Shown piece by piece: positions 17,715-25,612 of a stretch of DNA of 64,000 bases. Made by a program: the position numbers and the translations under genes. Position 1 is the stretch's first letter; every line of letters starts with the position of its first letter. The notes beneath the pieces are model-generated. The model was not told where the DNA came from, searched no databases, and saw only the letters and a program-made list of their open reading frames with translations. This DNA is from Haloarcula salinisoli (GTDB lineage: Archaea; Halobacteriota; Halobacteria; Halobacteriales; Haloarculaceae), in contig NZ_RKLQ01000001.1 of NCBI RefSeq assembly GCF_019599405.1, forward strand, positions 682,001-746,000. The letters run 5' to 3'.

Positions 17715-19607
17715 TCACGTGCCACCGCCGTTTTGCCAGCGCTCGACCAGTTCGAGCAGCGTCTGGTCGTCGATTGTCCGGCCGTCGGTGCCGGGGACAG
17801 GCGCCTCGTCGTGCCAGTAGTCGACCGCGTCTAGAATCTCAGCGTCGTCTATCTCACCGTCGTCGTCTTCGTCGAGAGCTGTCGCCATCGACACCGCCTC
17901 ATCGTCGTCGCCAGGGGCCACGGTTACGGTCCCCTGCATCTCGCTTCGGTGGGGCCGACAGGAGTACTCGTATGTTCCCGCGACGTCGAACGTGTGCGTG
18001 TGGCTATGGCCGGCGCTCTGGGTGCCGTCGACGCCAGCCCACTCTGCGCCGTCGGGCTGTGCATCGACGGAAAGCGTGTGGCCGTCGGCGTCCCACTCGA
18101 AGGCGACCACGGTGCCAGGCTCGATTTGCAGGGTCGCCGGCGAGAACTCGCGGGCGCCGTCGGGTGCGACCGTCACCGTCTCGTCGGCGTCGGGATGTGG
18201 CTCCGCCTCTTCGAGTTCGAACCAGTTGAGATTCCAGTACGGTTCCTCTGCACGGATACGGAGGACGCACTCTCCGGCCCCGAGCTGGATTTCGCCGGCG
18301 GAGACGGTGGTGTAGCGCTGCCAGCCGCCGGTCCCGTCGAAGGAGGTCGACGCTACGCGGTCGCCGTCGACCGCTACCGAGAAGCCGACGACGTCGTACT
18401 CGTCTTCCGATGCCACACGCGCCCTGAGTTCGTACGCGCCCGTCTCGGCCACCTCCACCGTGTACTCCCACCACTCGCCGCTTTCGACGTCACAGATGTT
18501 GTAGCCGTTTTCGCTGGCCGCCTCGAGGTCGACGCTCTCTTCGGGCCGGTAGGGCTCGCCGGTGGTCCCCTCGGTGCCGTCGCTGTAGGCGACACCCGCG
18601 CCCCCGATGTCGAAGTCCTCGGCCGCGACGCGGCCGGGGACAGCGTGTGGCCCCTCGTAAGGCCGCTGTTCGGGGTCGCCCTGGCCGAGTTTGTCGTAGA
18701 CGACGTCGAAGTAGTCGGTCTTCTCGTAGCTCTCGCTCCCGCAGTCGTCCCCCCAGTACGGCGAGGTCATGTTCATATCCTCGCCATCGCCGTTCCACGC
18801 CCAGCCAAGTACCGGCCAGCCCAGCGACGCAGCTCGATCGACCAGCGCCGACCAGTCTGCCTCACCGTCCCGGCGGCTGCCGAACTCGCCGACGATACAG
18901 GGGTAGTCGCTGTTCTCGTCCATGTACTCGACGTCGCTCGTTTTCACCCAGCGTCCCTGGTCGTCGTTCCAGGCGCTGGGGTAGATGTGGGCCGAGAGGA
19001 TGAGGTTGTCGTCGTCGAGCGACGCGGACGCGTCCGCGCCGACCTGGTACGCCTGTCCCCAGCCGGGGATGTCGATCACGATTGGCCCGGTGTAGTCGGT
19101 GCCGGACCGGACCGTCGAGACGGCCTCGTTGTACGCCCCGGAAAACTCCTCGCGGGTCGTCTCGTGGTTGCCCCACTCGTTGTGGAGGTTGACGACGAAC
19201 GAGGAGTTCGCAGCGAGATAGTCGTAGTTGTCGACCCACCACTGGGCGGCGTCCAGCAGGTCCTCCTTGCTGTTGGACCCGTTGTTCGGGTAGTGGTGGC
19301 AGGTCGCGACGACCTGGAGCCCGTTGTCGGCGGCCTCGTCTAGCCACCGTCTGGCGTCGGCGAGGTCGGCCGACGTCTCCCCCCACGACGGCGGTTCTAT
19401 TTCTATCCGGACCGTCTCTATCTCGGGGTGGTCGGCCAACAGGCCCCAGCCGAGGTCCTGAGTCCCGTCACAGAAGTACGACGGCTGGAGGTTGACGCCG
19501 TCGCCGAACCCGACCGACGCGGTCGAGAGACCGGCACCGACGCCCAGCCCGGACCCGATAGCCACACCAGCGCCAGCCGCTCTGAGGAAGTCGCGTCGCG
19601 CGAACAT
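17715..19607 (-). CDS. Secreted GH5-type cellulase with CBM6-like, blue-copper and dockerin-like domains
   Basis: A 630-residue Tat substrate (RRDFLRAAGAG, signal about 1-31). Residues about 35-310 form a GH5-like barrel with proton donor Glu144 in LHNEWG and nucleophile Glu241 in IVGEFGSR. A CBM6-like beta domain follows (about 325-467; EDFDIGG, WWEYTVEVAETG). Residues about 475-565 form a cupredoxin with ligands His510 (DADGHTL), Cys550, His553 and Met557 (YSCRPHRSEM). The tail (about 576-625) has a Ca-loop-like DEDDDGEIDDAEI and a second helix pair, as in dockerin-like haloarchaeal ends. It probably hydrolyses a beta-glucan outside the cell. A copper centre in the same chain is unusual and its role is unknown. 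Confidence 0.85.
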   Translation of the reverse strand: MFARRDFLRAAGAGVAIGSGLGVGAGLSTASVGFGDGVNLQPSYFCDGTQDLGWGLLADHPEIETVRIEIEPPSWGETSADLADARRWLDEAADNGLQVVATCHHYPNNGSNSKEDLLDAAQWWVDNYDYLAANSSFVVNLHNEWGNHETTREEFSGAYNEAVSTVRSGTDYTGPIVIDIPGWGQAYQVGADASASLDDDNLILSAHIYPSAWNDDQGRWVKTSDVEYMDENSDYPCIVGEFGSRRDGEADWSALVDRAASLGWPVLGWAWNGDGEDMNMTSPYWGDDCGSESYEKTDYFDVVYDKLGQGDPEQRPYEGPHAVPGRVAAEDFDIGGAGVAYSDGTEGTTGEPYRPEESVDLEAASENGYNICDVESGEWWEYTVEVAETGAYELRARVASEDEYDVVGFSVAVDGDRVASTSFDGTGGWQRYTTVSAGEIQLGAGECVLRIRAEEPYWNLNWFELEEAEPHPDADETVTVAPDGAREFSPATLQIEPGTVVAFEWDADGHTLSVDAQPDGAEWAGVDGTQSAGHSHTHTFDVAGTYEYSCRPHRSEMQGTVTVAPGDDDEAVSMATALDEDDDGEIDDAEILDAVDYWHDEAPVPGTDGRTIDDQTLLELVERWQNGGGT

Positions 19608-19766
19608 GGTTTCAGGAGAAACAACGCGAAGAAAAATGTGCCGGTCCGGTTGTGGCTCCGCGGTCGGTGCGCGGGCGACGGTCGGGGGGCGCGGGAGCGA
19701 CGGACAACCGGACGGCTACCGGGAAGTGCGGAAGTACGGGGACGGACGATCGTCAGCGTGGGGGCG

Positions 19767-20726
19767 TCAGTGGATGCCCATCGCTTCGATCTGTTCCTGG
19801 TACCGGTTCCGGATGGTGACTTCCGTCACCTGGGCCACGTCGGCGACCTCGCGCTGGGTCTTTTTCTCGTTACACAACAGCGAGGCGGCGTAGATGGCGG
19901 CGGCGGCATAGCCAGTGGGGGACTTGCCCGAGAGCAGGCCCTGCTCGGCGGTGGTGTCGATTATCTCGTTGGCCTTCGACTGGACCTCCTCCGAGAGGTC
20001 CAGTTCCGAGGCGAAGCGCGGAACGTACTGCTTGGGGTCGACCGGCTCCATCTTCAGTTCTAGTTCCTGGGCGACGTAGCGGTAGGTGCGGCCGATCTCC
20101 TTCTGTTCGACGCGGGAGACGTCCGACACCTCCTCCAGGCTGCGGGGGATGCCTTCCTGCCGACAGGCGGCGTACAGGCAGGCGGTGGCGACACCCTCGA
20201 TGGAACGCCCGCGGATGAGGTCCTCGTTGAGGGCGCGCCGATAGATGACCGAGGCGACCTCCCGCACCGAGCGCGGGACACCCAGTGCGGAGGCCATGCG
20301 GTCGATCTCCGACAGCGCGAACTGCAGGTTGCGTTCGCCGGCGTCCTTCGTGCGAATGCGTTCCTGCCACTTGCGCAGTCGGTGCATCTGTGAGCGTTTC
20401 TCCGAGGAGAGTGAGCGGCCGTAGGCGTCCTTGTCCTTCCAGTCGATCTGTGTCGTCAGCCCCTTGTCGTGCATCGTCTGTGTCGTGGGGGCCCCGACAC
20501 GGGATTTCGACTGTCGTTCGGAGTGGTTGAACGCGCGCCACTCCGGCCCGCGGTCGATGTTCTCGTCTTCGATGACCAGTCCGCAGTCCTCACAGACGAG
20601 TTCGCCACCACCATCGCTGGTAATGGACTCCGACTCACACTCGGGGCAGGTCTGCTGGCCCGTGCTCTCGGACGACTGCTCAGCCTCCTCCTGTTCCGTG
20701 TCCCGCTGGCGCGTCGGCCGTTCCAT
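19767..20726 (-). CDS. tfb: Transcription initiation factor TFB
   Basis: The 319-residue protein has an N-terminal zinc ribbon (CPECES at about 27-32 and CEDCGL) and a B-finger/linker with the [16 protein letters not shown] segment. Two cyclin repeats follow (about 120-215 and 220-310), with the C-terminal helix-turn-helix ending [19 protein letters not shown]. It recruits RNA polymerase to TBP-bound TATA and BRE elements. Haloarchaea carry several TFB paralogues with different promoter sets, and which paralogue this is cannot be told from one window. Confidence 0.96.
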   Translation of the reverse strand: MERPTRQRDTEQEEAEQSSESTGQQTCPECESESITSDGGGELVCEDCGLVIEDENIDRGPEWRAFNHSERQSKSRVGAPTTQTMHDKGLTTQIDWKDKDAYGRSLSSEKRSQMHRLRKWQERIRTKDAGERNLQFALSEIDRMASALGVPRSVREVASVIYRRALNEDLIRGRSIEGVATACLYAACRQEGIPRSLEEVSDVSRVEQKEIGRTYRYVAQELELKMEPVDPKQYVPRFASELDLSEEVQSKANEIIDTTAEQGLLSGKSPTGYAAAAIYAASLLCNEKKTQREVADVAQVTEVTIRNRYQEQIEAMGIH

Positions 20727-20754
20727 GTGTTCTTTTACGGAGAACAGCTAATTA

Positions 20755-20762
20755 CGTATAAA
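20755..20762 (-). promoter_or_regulatory. TATA-like box of tfb
   Basis: The reverse strand reads TTTATACG about 30 nt upstream of the tfb ATG (20726) within a locally AT-rich stretch. Confidence 0.5.
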
Positions 20763-20868
20763 TGTTTGGGAGAAATGGGTGGGTACCGAGCGTACGTCCC
20801 GCCTACATCGCGGTCACAGGGGGGCGAACAAAGCCTTAACCCCCGGGCGTGTGCAGTTATCTGAATAC

Positions 20869-21021
20869 ATGAGGTCGCTCAGGTGGCCAACTGACGCTGT
20901 CGACCGACCACGTGACAGCGCGCGCGACACTATCTCGAACCACGACTGGGGTCCCTTCGGGGAGTCGAAGGCGATGGCTACTCCCGTGAAACCGGCACAG
21001 TACGGGTCGGGCGACCGATGA
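20869..21021 (+). CDS. Possible 50-residue small protein coupled to the DUF2391 gene
   Basis: The ATG at 20869 opens a 50-codon frame whose TGA overlaps the ATG of the next gene as ATGA (21018-21021), an arrangement typical of coupled translation. A CCTTAA box about 30 nt upstream could serve as promoter. The peptide starts MRSLRWPTDAVDRPRD, is charged and has no membrane segment or cysteine. I do not recognise it. The coupling is the main support, and it could be a chance frame in a leader. Confidence 0.35.
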   Translation: MRSLRWPTDAVDRPRDSARDTISNHDWGPFGESKAMATPVKPAQYGSGDR

Positions 21022-21596
21022 GCGAGCGGTCACCCGAGAAGGAGGGTATCGGCGAGCTGTTCGACGAACTGGAGGAACTGGAGGACATCGTCGACAGCGA
21101 GGCCGAACGCAAACAGGTTCGCGAGGCGATGCGGGCCGCCGCCGACGCACAGGACGACGACCCGGCCGTGTTCGGCCGCGTCATCTGGGGGTTCGACCGC
21201 GAGGACTTCGCCGAGGCGGTGCTCGGGTCGCTGCTCTTTGGCATTCCGATGGCCGTCGAGGGCGGGACCGTCGACGCCGGACTCCACATCGCACGGCATC
21301 CGCTCTACTTCCTCGGGACCGTCGTGACGGCGGTCGCGATGGTCGTCGGCATCCTCTACGTCGCCGACTTTCAGGACGTGCGCGTCGCCCATCGCATCTT
21401 CGGTGTCGTCCCCCGGCGGCTGGCGGGTGTGACCCTGACGGCCCTTGGCACCTCGGTCGCCCTGCTGACCGGCTGGGGGTTGGTGGACTGGTCCAGCGAC
21501 CCGGTGCTCGTCTGGGAATCGCTGTGTATCTGTGCCGTCGCCTTTGTCCCGATGGCCATCGGTGCGGCGCTGGGCGATATCCTGCCTGGGAGCTAG
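21018..21596 (+). CDS. DUF2391 family membrane protein
   Basis: The 192-residue protein has a hydrophilic N-terminus with a short coiled segment (FDELEELEDIVDSEAE), then about four membrane helices from residue 65 to the end. It fits the DUF2391 family, an integral membrane family of unknown function seen in haloarchaea and some bacteria. Its ATG overlaps the stop of the small upstream frame. The stop codon TAG (21594-21596) is also the start of hairpin unit B1. Confidence 0.75.
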   Translation: MSERSPEKEGIGELFDELEELEDIVDSEAERKQVREAMRAAADAQDDDPAVFGRVIWGFDREDFAEAVLGSLLFGIPMAVEGGTVDAGLHIARHPLYFLGTVVTAVAMVVGILYVADFQDVRVAHRIFGVVPRRLAGVTLTALGTSVALLTGWGLVDWSSDPVLVWESLCICAVAFVPMAIGAALGDILPGS

Positions 21597-21812
21597 CGAG
21601 ACATCGACTGCAAGGAGATGTCTCGGACCAGGCGAGCTGGGAACGGAGTGACCCGCGAGCAGTAGCGAGGTCGGAGCGAAGCGACGACCTCGGAACGGAA
21701 CGGGGAGCGATAGCGAGGCGCGAGCTGGGCGAGCGCCTCGGCAGCAAACGGTGGGACCGTGAGCGTAGTGACCTGTGGAGTAGCGAGGAAGCGATTACCG
21801 GGAGCTTCCTCG
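21594..21812 (+). repeat. Hairpin array B after the DUF2391 gene
   Basis: Four good hairpins share an 11-nt loop starting GA and ending GA. B1 has stem CGAGACATC/GATGTCTCG (21597-21625) and loop GACTGCAAGGA, and its prefix TAG is the upstream stop codon. The stem CGAGGTCG/CGACCTCG (21666-21692) has loop GAGCGAAGCGA. The stem CGAGGCGC/GCGCCTCG (21714-21740) has loop GAGCTGGGCGA. The stem CGAGGAAGC/GCTTCCTCG (21784-21812) has loop GATTACCGGGA. Each is preceded by TAG. A fifth with a weak stem has loop GAACGGAGTGA at 21641-21651. No gene is visible here. Confidence 0.85.
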
Positions 21813-21870
21813 AGCCGCGGTAGTGCGTCGTGCCACCGTGTGTCGTGGCGCTCACGGCGTTTGACAACCG

Positions 21871-21877
21871 TTAAAAG
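21871..21877 (+). promoter_or_regulatory. TATA-like box before the zinc-finger microprotein operon
   Basis: TTAAAAG lies 23-29 nt before the ATG at 21900 and probably drives both the zinc-finger gene and aEF-1 beta. Confidence 0.45.
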
Positions 21878-21899
21878 CGGCGGTCGGGTACGGGGTGGT

Positions 21900-22079
21900 A
21901 TGAGCGAGAGCCAGCAGAAGCGAGCGCAGAAATGCGTCTCGTGTGGCATCAACATCGCCACGACGAACGCGGCCGCGTTCAAGTGCCCGGACTGCGGACA
22001 GCAGATTTACCGCTGTTCGAAGTGCCGCAAGCAGAGCAACCTCTACAAGTGCCCCGACTGCGGATTCACGGGACCATAA
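21900..22079 (+). CDS. Two-zinc-finger microprotein (HVO_2753 family)
   Basis: A 59-residue protein with four CxxC knuckles: CVSC, CPDC, CSKC and CPDC, giving two four-cysteine zinc sites. The sequence pattern matches HVO_2753 of Haloferax volcanii, a small protein whose structure showed two zinc fingers and whose loss affects biofilm and swarming. The gene is 2 nt upstream of the aEF-1 beta gene, so it is cotranscribed with a translation factor. The fourth knuckle ends in CGFTGP at the C-terminus. Confidence 0.92.
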   Translation: MSESQQKRAQKCVSCGINIATTNAAAFKCPDCGQQIYRCSKCRKQSNLYKCPDCGFTGP

Positions 22080-22081
22080 CA

Positions 22082-22348
22082 ATGGGAAAAGTAGCAGCCA
22101 AGATCAAGATCATGCCGCAGAGCCCGGAAGTCGACCTCGACGCGCTCCAGGAGCGTCTCGAAGGTGCACTTCCCGAAGGAGCGAAGATCAAGGGATTCGA
22201 GCGTGACGACGTGGCCTTCGGTCTGGTCGCGCTGTTCCCGACGGTCATCATCCCCGACGAAGCCGGCGGCACGGACGCCGTCGAGGACGCCTTCGCCGAC
22301 GTGGACGGCGTCGAATCGGTCGACGTCGACACCGTCGGTCGTCTGTAA
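22082..22348 (+). CDS. ef1b: Translation elongation factor aEF-1 beta
   Basis: The 88-residue protein, compact like other archaeal members, matches the C-terminal exchange domain of eukaryotic eEF1B alpha. Landmarks are [18 protein letters not shown], the [15 protein letters not shown] strand and a terminal DVDTVGRL. It catalyses GDP/GTP exchange on aEF-1 alpha. Its ATG follows the zinc-finger stop by 2 nt. A 117-nt gap holding the L21e promoter follows. Confidence 0.95.
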   Translation: MGKVAAKIKIMPQSPEVDLDALQERLEGALPEGAKIKGFERDDVAFGLVALFPTVIIPDEAGGTDAVEDAFADVDGVESVDVDTVGRL

Positions 22349-22430
22349 CGCGGCTCGCGTTTTCCGTCTCGCCACCCGATAAGCGATAGCGCCGGTGGTT
22401 ACCCCCCAGTCGCCGACCGCGGAACGCACG

Positions 22431-22439
22431 TTTTATATG
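22431..22439 (+). promoter_or_regulatory. TATA-like box of the rpl21e-rpoF operon
   Basis: TTTTATATG lies 27-35 nt before the rpl21e ATG at 22466. It is the clearest promoter box in this cluster. Confidence 0.6.
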
Positions 22440-22465
22440 GGCGAGTAGACAACCGATGACCAAGA

Positions 22466-22759
22466 ATGCCTAGTTCAAACGGCCCCCTCGAAGGAACACG
22501 AAACAAACTGAAGAACAAGCCCCGCGACCGCGGTACCTCGCCGCCCCAGCGCGCCGTCGAGCAGTACGAGGCCGACGAGAAGGTCCACCTGAAGATCGAC
22601 CCCTCGGTGCCCGAAGGCCGATTCCACCCGCGCTTCGACGGCCAGACCGGCACCGTCATCGGCGAGCAGGGGACGGCCTACAAAGTCGAGATCGTCGACG
22701 GCGGCAAGACCAAGACGGTCATCGTGAAGCCGGCTCACATGCGCCGCCAAGAGAACTGA
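22466..22759 (+). CDS. rpl21e: Ribosomal protein L21e
   Basis: The 97-residue protein is a full-length archaeal L21e. It has the basic N-terminus [14 protein letters not shown], an SH3-like core with [18 protein letters not shown] and the TGTVIGEQG turn, and ends [10 protein letters not shown]. It binds 23S rRNA near the peptidyl-transferase region. The next gene, rpoF, begins 4 nt after its stop, the usual archaeal order. Confidence 0.97.
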   Translation: MPSSNGPLEGTRNKLKNKPRDRGTSPPQRAVEQYEADEKVHLKIDPSVPEGRFHPRFDGQTGTVIGEQGTAYKVEIVDGGKTKTVIVKPAHMRRQEN

Positions 22760-22762
22760 GCG

Positions 22763-23119
22763 ATGACGATATTCAAGGAGAAAGTCTCCGAGGAGTATCT
22801 CACGACCGCCGAGACCAAGGAGATACTGGCTGACCTGGAGATGGAGCGAGCGGCCGACGAGGACCGCGAGATGCGCTACGAGCTCAAACGTTCCATCGAA
22901 CACGTCAACCACTTCGCGATGCTGGACGTCGAGGAGTCTCTGGAGTTCGTCGACCAGCTTCAGGAACTGGAGAAGGTCGACGAGGCGACCGCCTACAAGA
23001 TCGCGAACCTGCGCCCGCTAGACCGCGACGAGCTGCGCGCCATCTACGCTCAGGAGCGGTACTCGCTGTCTGGCGAGGAACTCGACGATATCCTCGCCAT
23101 CGTCAAGCAGTACGCCTGA
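22763..23119 (+). CDS. rpoF: RNA polymerase subunit RpoF (Rpb4 homologue)
   Basis: A helical 118-residue protein of the Rpb4/RpoF family. It opens with the TIFKEKVSEEYLTTAETKEIL segment, split here into its halves TIFKEKVSEE and YLTTAETKEIL, and has the C-terminal HRDC-like bundle LSGEELDDILAIVKQY. RpoF pairs with RpoE to form the polymerase stalk that aids open-complex formation and binds emerging RNA. Translation follows L21e closely. Confidence 0.94.
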   Translation: MTIFKEKVSEEYLTTAETKEILADLEMERAADEDREMRYELKRSIEHVNHFAMLDVEESLEFVDQLQELEKVDEATAYKIANLRPLDRDELRAIYAQERYSLSGEELDDILAIVKQYA

Positions 23120-23131
23120 GCCGGACGCCGC

Positions 23132-23764
23132 TCAGACCGTCTTTCTCCGAACTCGTCTGTATCCCCAGTAGACCGCCGGCACGCCCAGCGGAAGCGACAG
23201 CACGCCAAACAGCACGGCGAGCCAGCCCTGTCGGGCCCAGTCGCGCTCCGCGCTGACCCAGGCGAGTGCGCCCAGGCCAGCGACGGCAGCGGTGACCGTC
23301 CCCCAGATCGGGGCGCCGGTGGCACAGAACGCGTAGCAGACTGCCGTCGCGGCCGGTCCGAGCGGCGCTGGCGAGACGAGAGGGACGTACACCAGCGAGC
23401 AGTACGCCAGCAACGTGGTCATGTACGCCACGGGGAGACCGACCAGCAGGCGTCGCTGCCACGGTTCGGCGAGTTCGAAACGGTCGTACGCCGCGAGTAG
23501 CAACAGGGGGAAGGTGAACTCGAACAGCCACATACCGACGAAGTAACTCGCGACGGAGTGGCCAAGGTCGGGCTGGGAGACGGGCAGTGTCACCGGGAGT
23601 CCGACGCCCGGCAGGTCTTTGGTCGGGGTCGGGTCGGTCAGGAAGGCGATGACAATCAGGGCGACGGCGACGCCGGAGAGCCGGGCCCCAACCGACGCAA
23701 CATTCGACAGGCGGTTCGAGAGACCGATGCTGGTACGGTGGCCGGGTGAGTCGGTCACGCTCAT
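23132..23764 (-). CDS. Unrecognised polytopic membrane protein inside the rpoF-DUF655 cluster
   Basis: A 210-residue protein with about five hydrophobic helices: GVAVALIVIAFL, FVGMWLFEFTFPLLLLAA, an AYMTTLLAYC segment, AVAGLGALAWV and LFGVLSLPLGVPAVYWG. It ends in a basic RRVRRKTV tail. No family is recognised. The ATG at 23764 is preferred over TTG or GTG starts 33-48 nt further upstream. It lies on the opposite strand within an otherwise collinear information-processing cluster, which suggests later insertion. Base composition does not differ obviously. Confidence 0.65.
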   Translation of the reverse strand: MSVTDSPGHRTSIGLSNRLSNVASVGARLSGVAVALIVIAFLTDPTPTKDLPGVGLPVTLPVSQPDLGHSVASYFVGMWLFEFTFPLLLLAAYDRFELAEPWQRRLLVGLPVAYMTTLLAYCSLVYVPLVSPAPLGPAATAVCYAFCATGAPIWGTVTAAVAGLGALAWVSAERDWARQGWLAVLFGVLSLPLGVPAVYWGYRRVRRKTV

Positions 23765-24066
23765 CGCAATCGTAGTGACGGGTGCATTCTTTTCCACGTT
23801 TTCTCCTGTCAACGGAAACCCGATATAGCCGGCTTCTGGGTTCTCAATGGCTCGTTTCGCGATACTGTGGCCACGCGGTGTGGCTCACAGTTTCCGTCGC
23901 AAAGACGCGACCAGTCTGGCGGACGGAATCGAAAGCGCTCGATACATAAATGCCGCTGACGGTGAGACGGCCCGGTGGCGCTGGCTACGTGGCGGGAACG
24001 CCGGGACGGTTCTGTCTTCCTGCCATCATCCAATGCATTAAGTGTACTCTCGTCATACAGTTCCGC
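23765..24066. other. Intergenic region between divergent membrane-protein and DUF655 genes
   Basis: About 300 bp without a supported gene. A CATTAAGTG box near 24035-24043 is well placed for the DUF655 ATG at 24067. A second AT-rich box (ATACATAAAT near 23942-23951) has no matching start. A 64-codon plus-strand frame at 23847-24041 was considered and not accepted. Confidence 0.5.
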
Positions 24067-24642
24067 ATGAGCAGCACCGAGAGCGGTGGTGAGGATCTGG
24101 TGGCGGCAGTGCTCGACGTGCTCCCGCACGGCCGGAGCGACGACGACCGCCCCCAGCACCAGAAAGAGCCGCTCGCGTACGCCCTCGGGATCGACGAGTT
24201 CCACATCTACGAGCTCTCGCTCGACGAGGACGACGATATCGCCTTCGGCGACCGTATCGATCTGACAGCGTTCGGTCGGTTGACCGAAGTCGACTTCGAG
24301 GACCTGCCCAGCGGTGCCCGGCAGGAACTGGAATACGCCGTCGAGGAGATCGTCGACGCCGACGAACAGCGGTTCGTCGACTTCTACAACGACGCCCAGC
24401 CAATCACGCTGCGACTCCACCAGCTGAACCTGCTGCCGGGTATCGGGAAGAAACTCCGCAACACTATCCTCGACGAGCGCAAGCGCAAGCCCTTCGAGAG
24501 CTTCGAAGACCTCGAAGAGCGCGTCAGCGGTCTCCACAACCCACGGGAGGTCCTCGTCGACCGGATTCAGGAGGAACTGCGCGACGACGACCTGAAGTAT
24601 CGGATTTTCGTGCGGCGCAGCGAACAAGGCGAGGGTGAGTGA
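24067..24642 (+). CDS. DUF655 (helix-hairpin-helix) protein
   Basis: The 191-residue protein has an N-terminal OB-like half, with LDVLPHGRSDDDRP and an acidic strand pair, and a C-terminal helix-hairpin-helix region, LNLLPGIGKKLRNTILDERK. DUF655 is an archaeal family found next to L21e, RpoF and KsgA, suggesting a role in RNA or ribosome metabolism, but no biochemical function is settled. The ATG at 24067 lies about 30 nt from a TATA-like box, and longer frames upstream add unrelated residues. Its TGA stop falls within hairpin cluster C. Confidence 0.87.
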   Translation: MSSTESGGEDLVAAVLDVLPHGRSDDDRPQHQKEPLAYALGIDEFHIYELSLDEDDDIAFGDRIDLTAFGRLTEVDFEDLPSGARQELEYAVEEIVDADEQRFVDFYNDAQPITLRLHQLNLLPGIGKKLRNTILDERKRKPFESFEDLEERVSGLHNPREVLVDRIQEELRDDDLKYRIFVRRSEQGEGE

Positions 24643-24690
24643 GCGGAGCGAACGAACTCTCGAAGTGAAGCGGTGAGCGGAGCGAACCGC
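24637..24690 (+). repeat. Hairpin cluster C at the 3' end of the DUF655 gene
   Basis: A clear hairpin has stem GCGGT/ACCGC with the 11-nt loop GAGCGGAGCGA (24670-24690). Just upstream the same loop sequence GAGCGGAGCGA (24641-24651) begins within the DUF655 stop codon TGA and is flanked by a weaker GAGT/ACTC pairing (24637-24659). Confidence 0.75.
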
Positions 24691-24760
24691 AGAACAGAGC
24701 GAGTAATCGCCCCGCCGCGAGTAGCGGCCTTTTTCACTCGCCGACCGTCTACGGAGGGTA

Positions 24761-25612
24761 ATGACCGAGTACGGAAGCCGCGACCCAGACGCGCTGGTCC
24801 GGCGGGCGGGCAAGCGGGCCGACACGCGACAGGACCAGCACTTCCTGGTCGACGACCGCGTGCTGGACCGGATTCCGACCTACGCCGAGGAGATGGACCT
24901 ATCGCACGTCCTCGAAATCGGCGGCGGGCCGGGGGCACTGACGGACCGACTGCTCGCGGTGGCCGACCGGGTGACCGTCGTCGAGCGGGACCCCGACTTC
25001 GCGGCGCACTTGCGCCAGGAGTTCGCCGACGCCATCGCGACGGACCGGCTGACTGTCGTCGAAGGCGACGCGCTGGACGTCGAACTCCCCGAATTCACCG
25101 CGAGCATTTCGAACCTGCCCTACGGTGCGTCCTCCGAAATCGCGTTCCGCCTGCTGCCCGAGGGGAAGCCTTTGGTCTTGATGTTCCAGCAGGAGTTCGC
25201 CGAGCGGATGGTCGCCGAGCCTGCGACTGACGACTACGGTCGGCTGTCGGTGACGGCGGGACACTACGCCGAGGCCGAAATCGTCGAGACAGTCCCGAAG
25301 CAAGCGTTCGACCCACAGCCCCGCGTCACGAGTGCGCTCGTTCGGACGACGCCACGCGAGCCGGACTACTCCGTTCCGAGCGACGAGTTCTTCCTGACGT
25401 TCCTGAAGGCGGTGTTCACCCAGCGCCGGAAGACGATGCGCAACGCGGTCCGGAACACGGCACACATCTCCGGACTCTCCGACCCCGACGCCGTCGTGGA
25501 CGCCGCCGAAGAGGGGCTCATGAGCGCCCGCGCCGGCAAACTCACACCGGCCGACTTCGCTGGCCTGGCGACGCTGGCCTACGAGGTCGGCGAGCCCGAC
25601 GACGATGACTGA
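24761..25612 (+). CDS. rsmA: 16S rRNA dimethyladenosine transferase KsgA/RsmA
   Basis: The 283-residue protein shows the KsgA order. RQDQHFLVDDRVLD at the N-terminus precedes SAM motif LEIGGGPGALTDRLL, the acidic VVERDPDF strand and catalytic motif NLPYGASSEIA. A C-terminal helical region includes the TQRRKTMRNAV segment. It methylates the two adjacent adenosines in the 3' helix of 16S rRNA and acts as a checkpoint in small-subunit assembly. It overlaps the next gene by 8 nt. Confidence 0.96.
   Translation: MTEYGSRDPDALVRRAGKRADTRQDQHFLVDDRVLDRIPTYAEEMDLSHVLEIGGGPGALTDRLLAVADRVTVVERDPDFAAHLRQEFADAIATDRLTVVEGDALDVELPEFTASISNLPYGASSEIAFRLLPEGKPLVLMFQQEFAERMVAEPATDDYGRLSVTAGHYAEAEIVETVPKQAFDPQPRVTSALVRTTPREPDYSVPSDEFFLTFLKAVFTQRRKTMRNAVRNTAHISGLSDPDAVVDAAEEGLMSARAGKLTPADFAGLATLAYEVGEPDDDD

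Noticed and set aside
23847-24041. 64-codon plus-strand frame with an upstream AT-rich box
   Set aside because: No recognisable features or coupling were found. It lies in the promoter region of DUF655.
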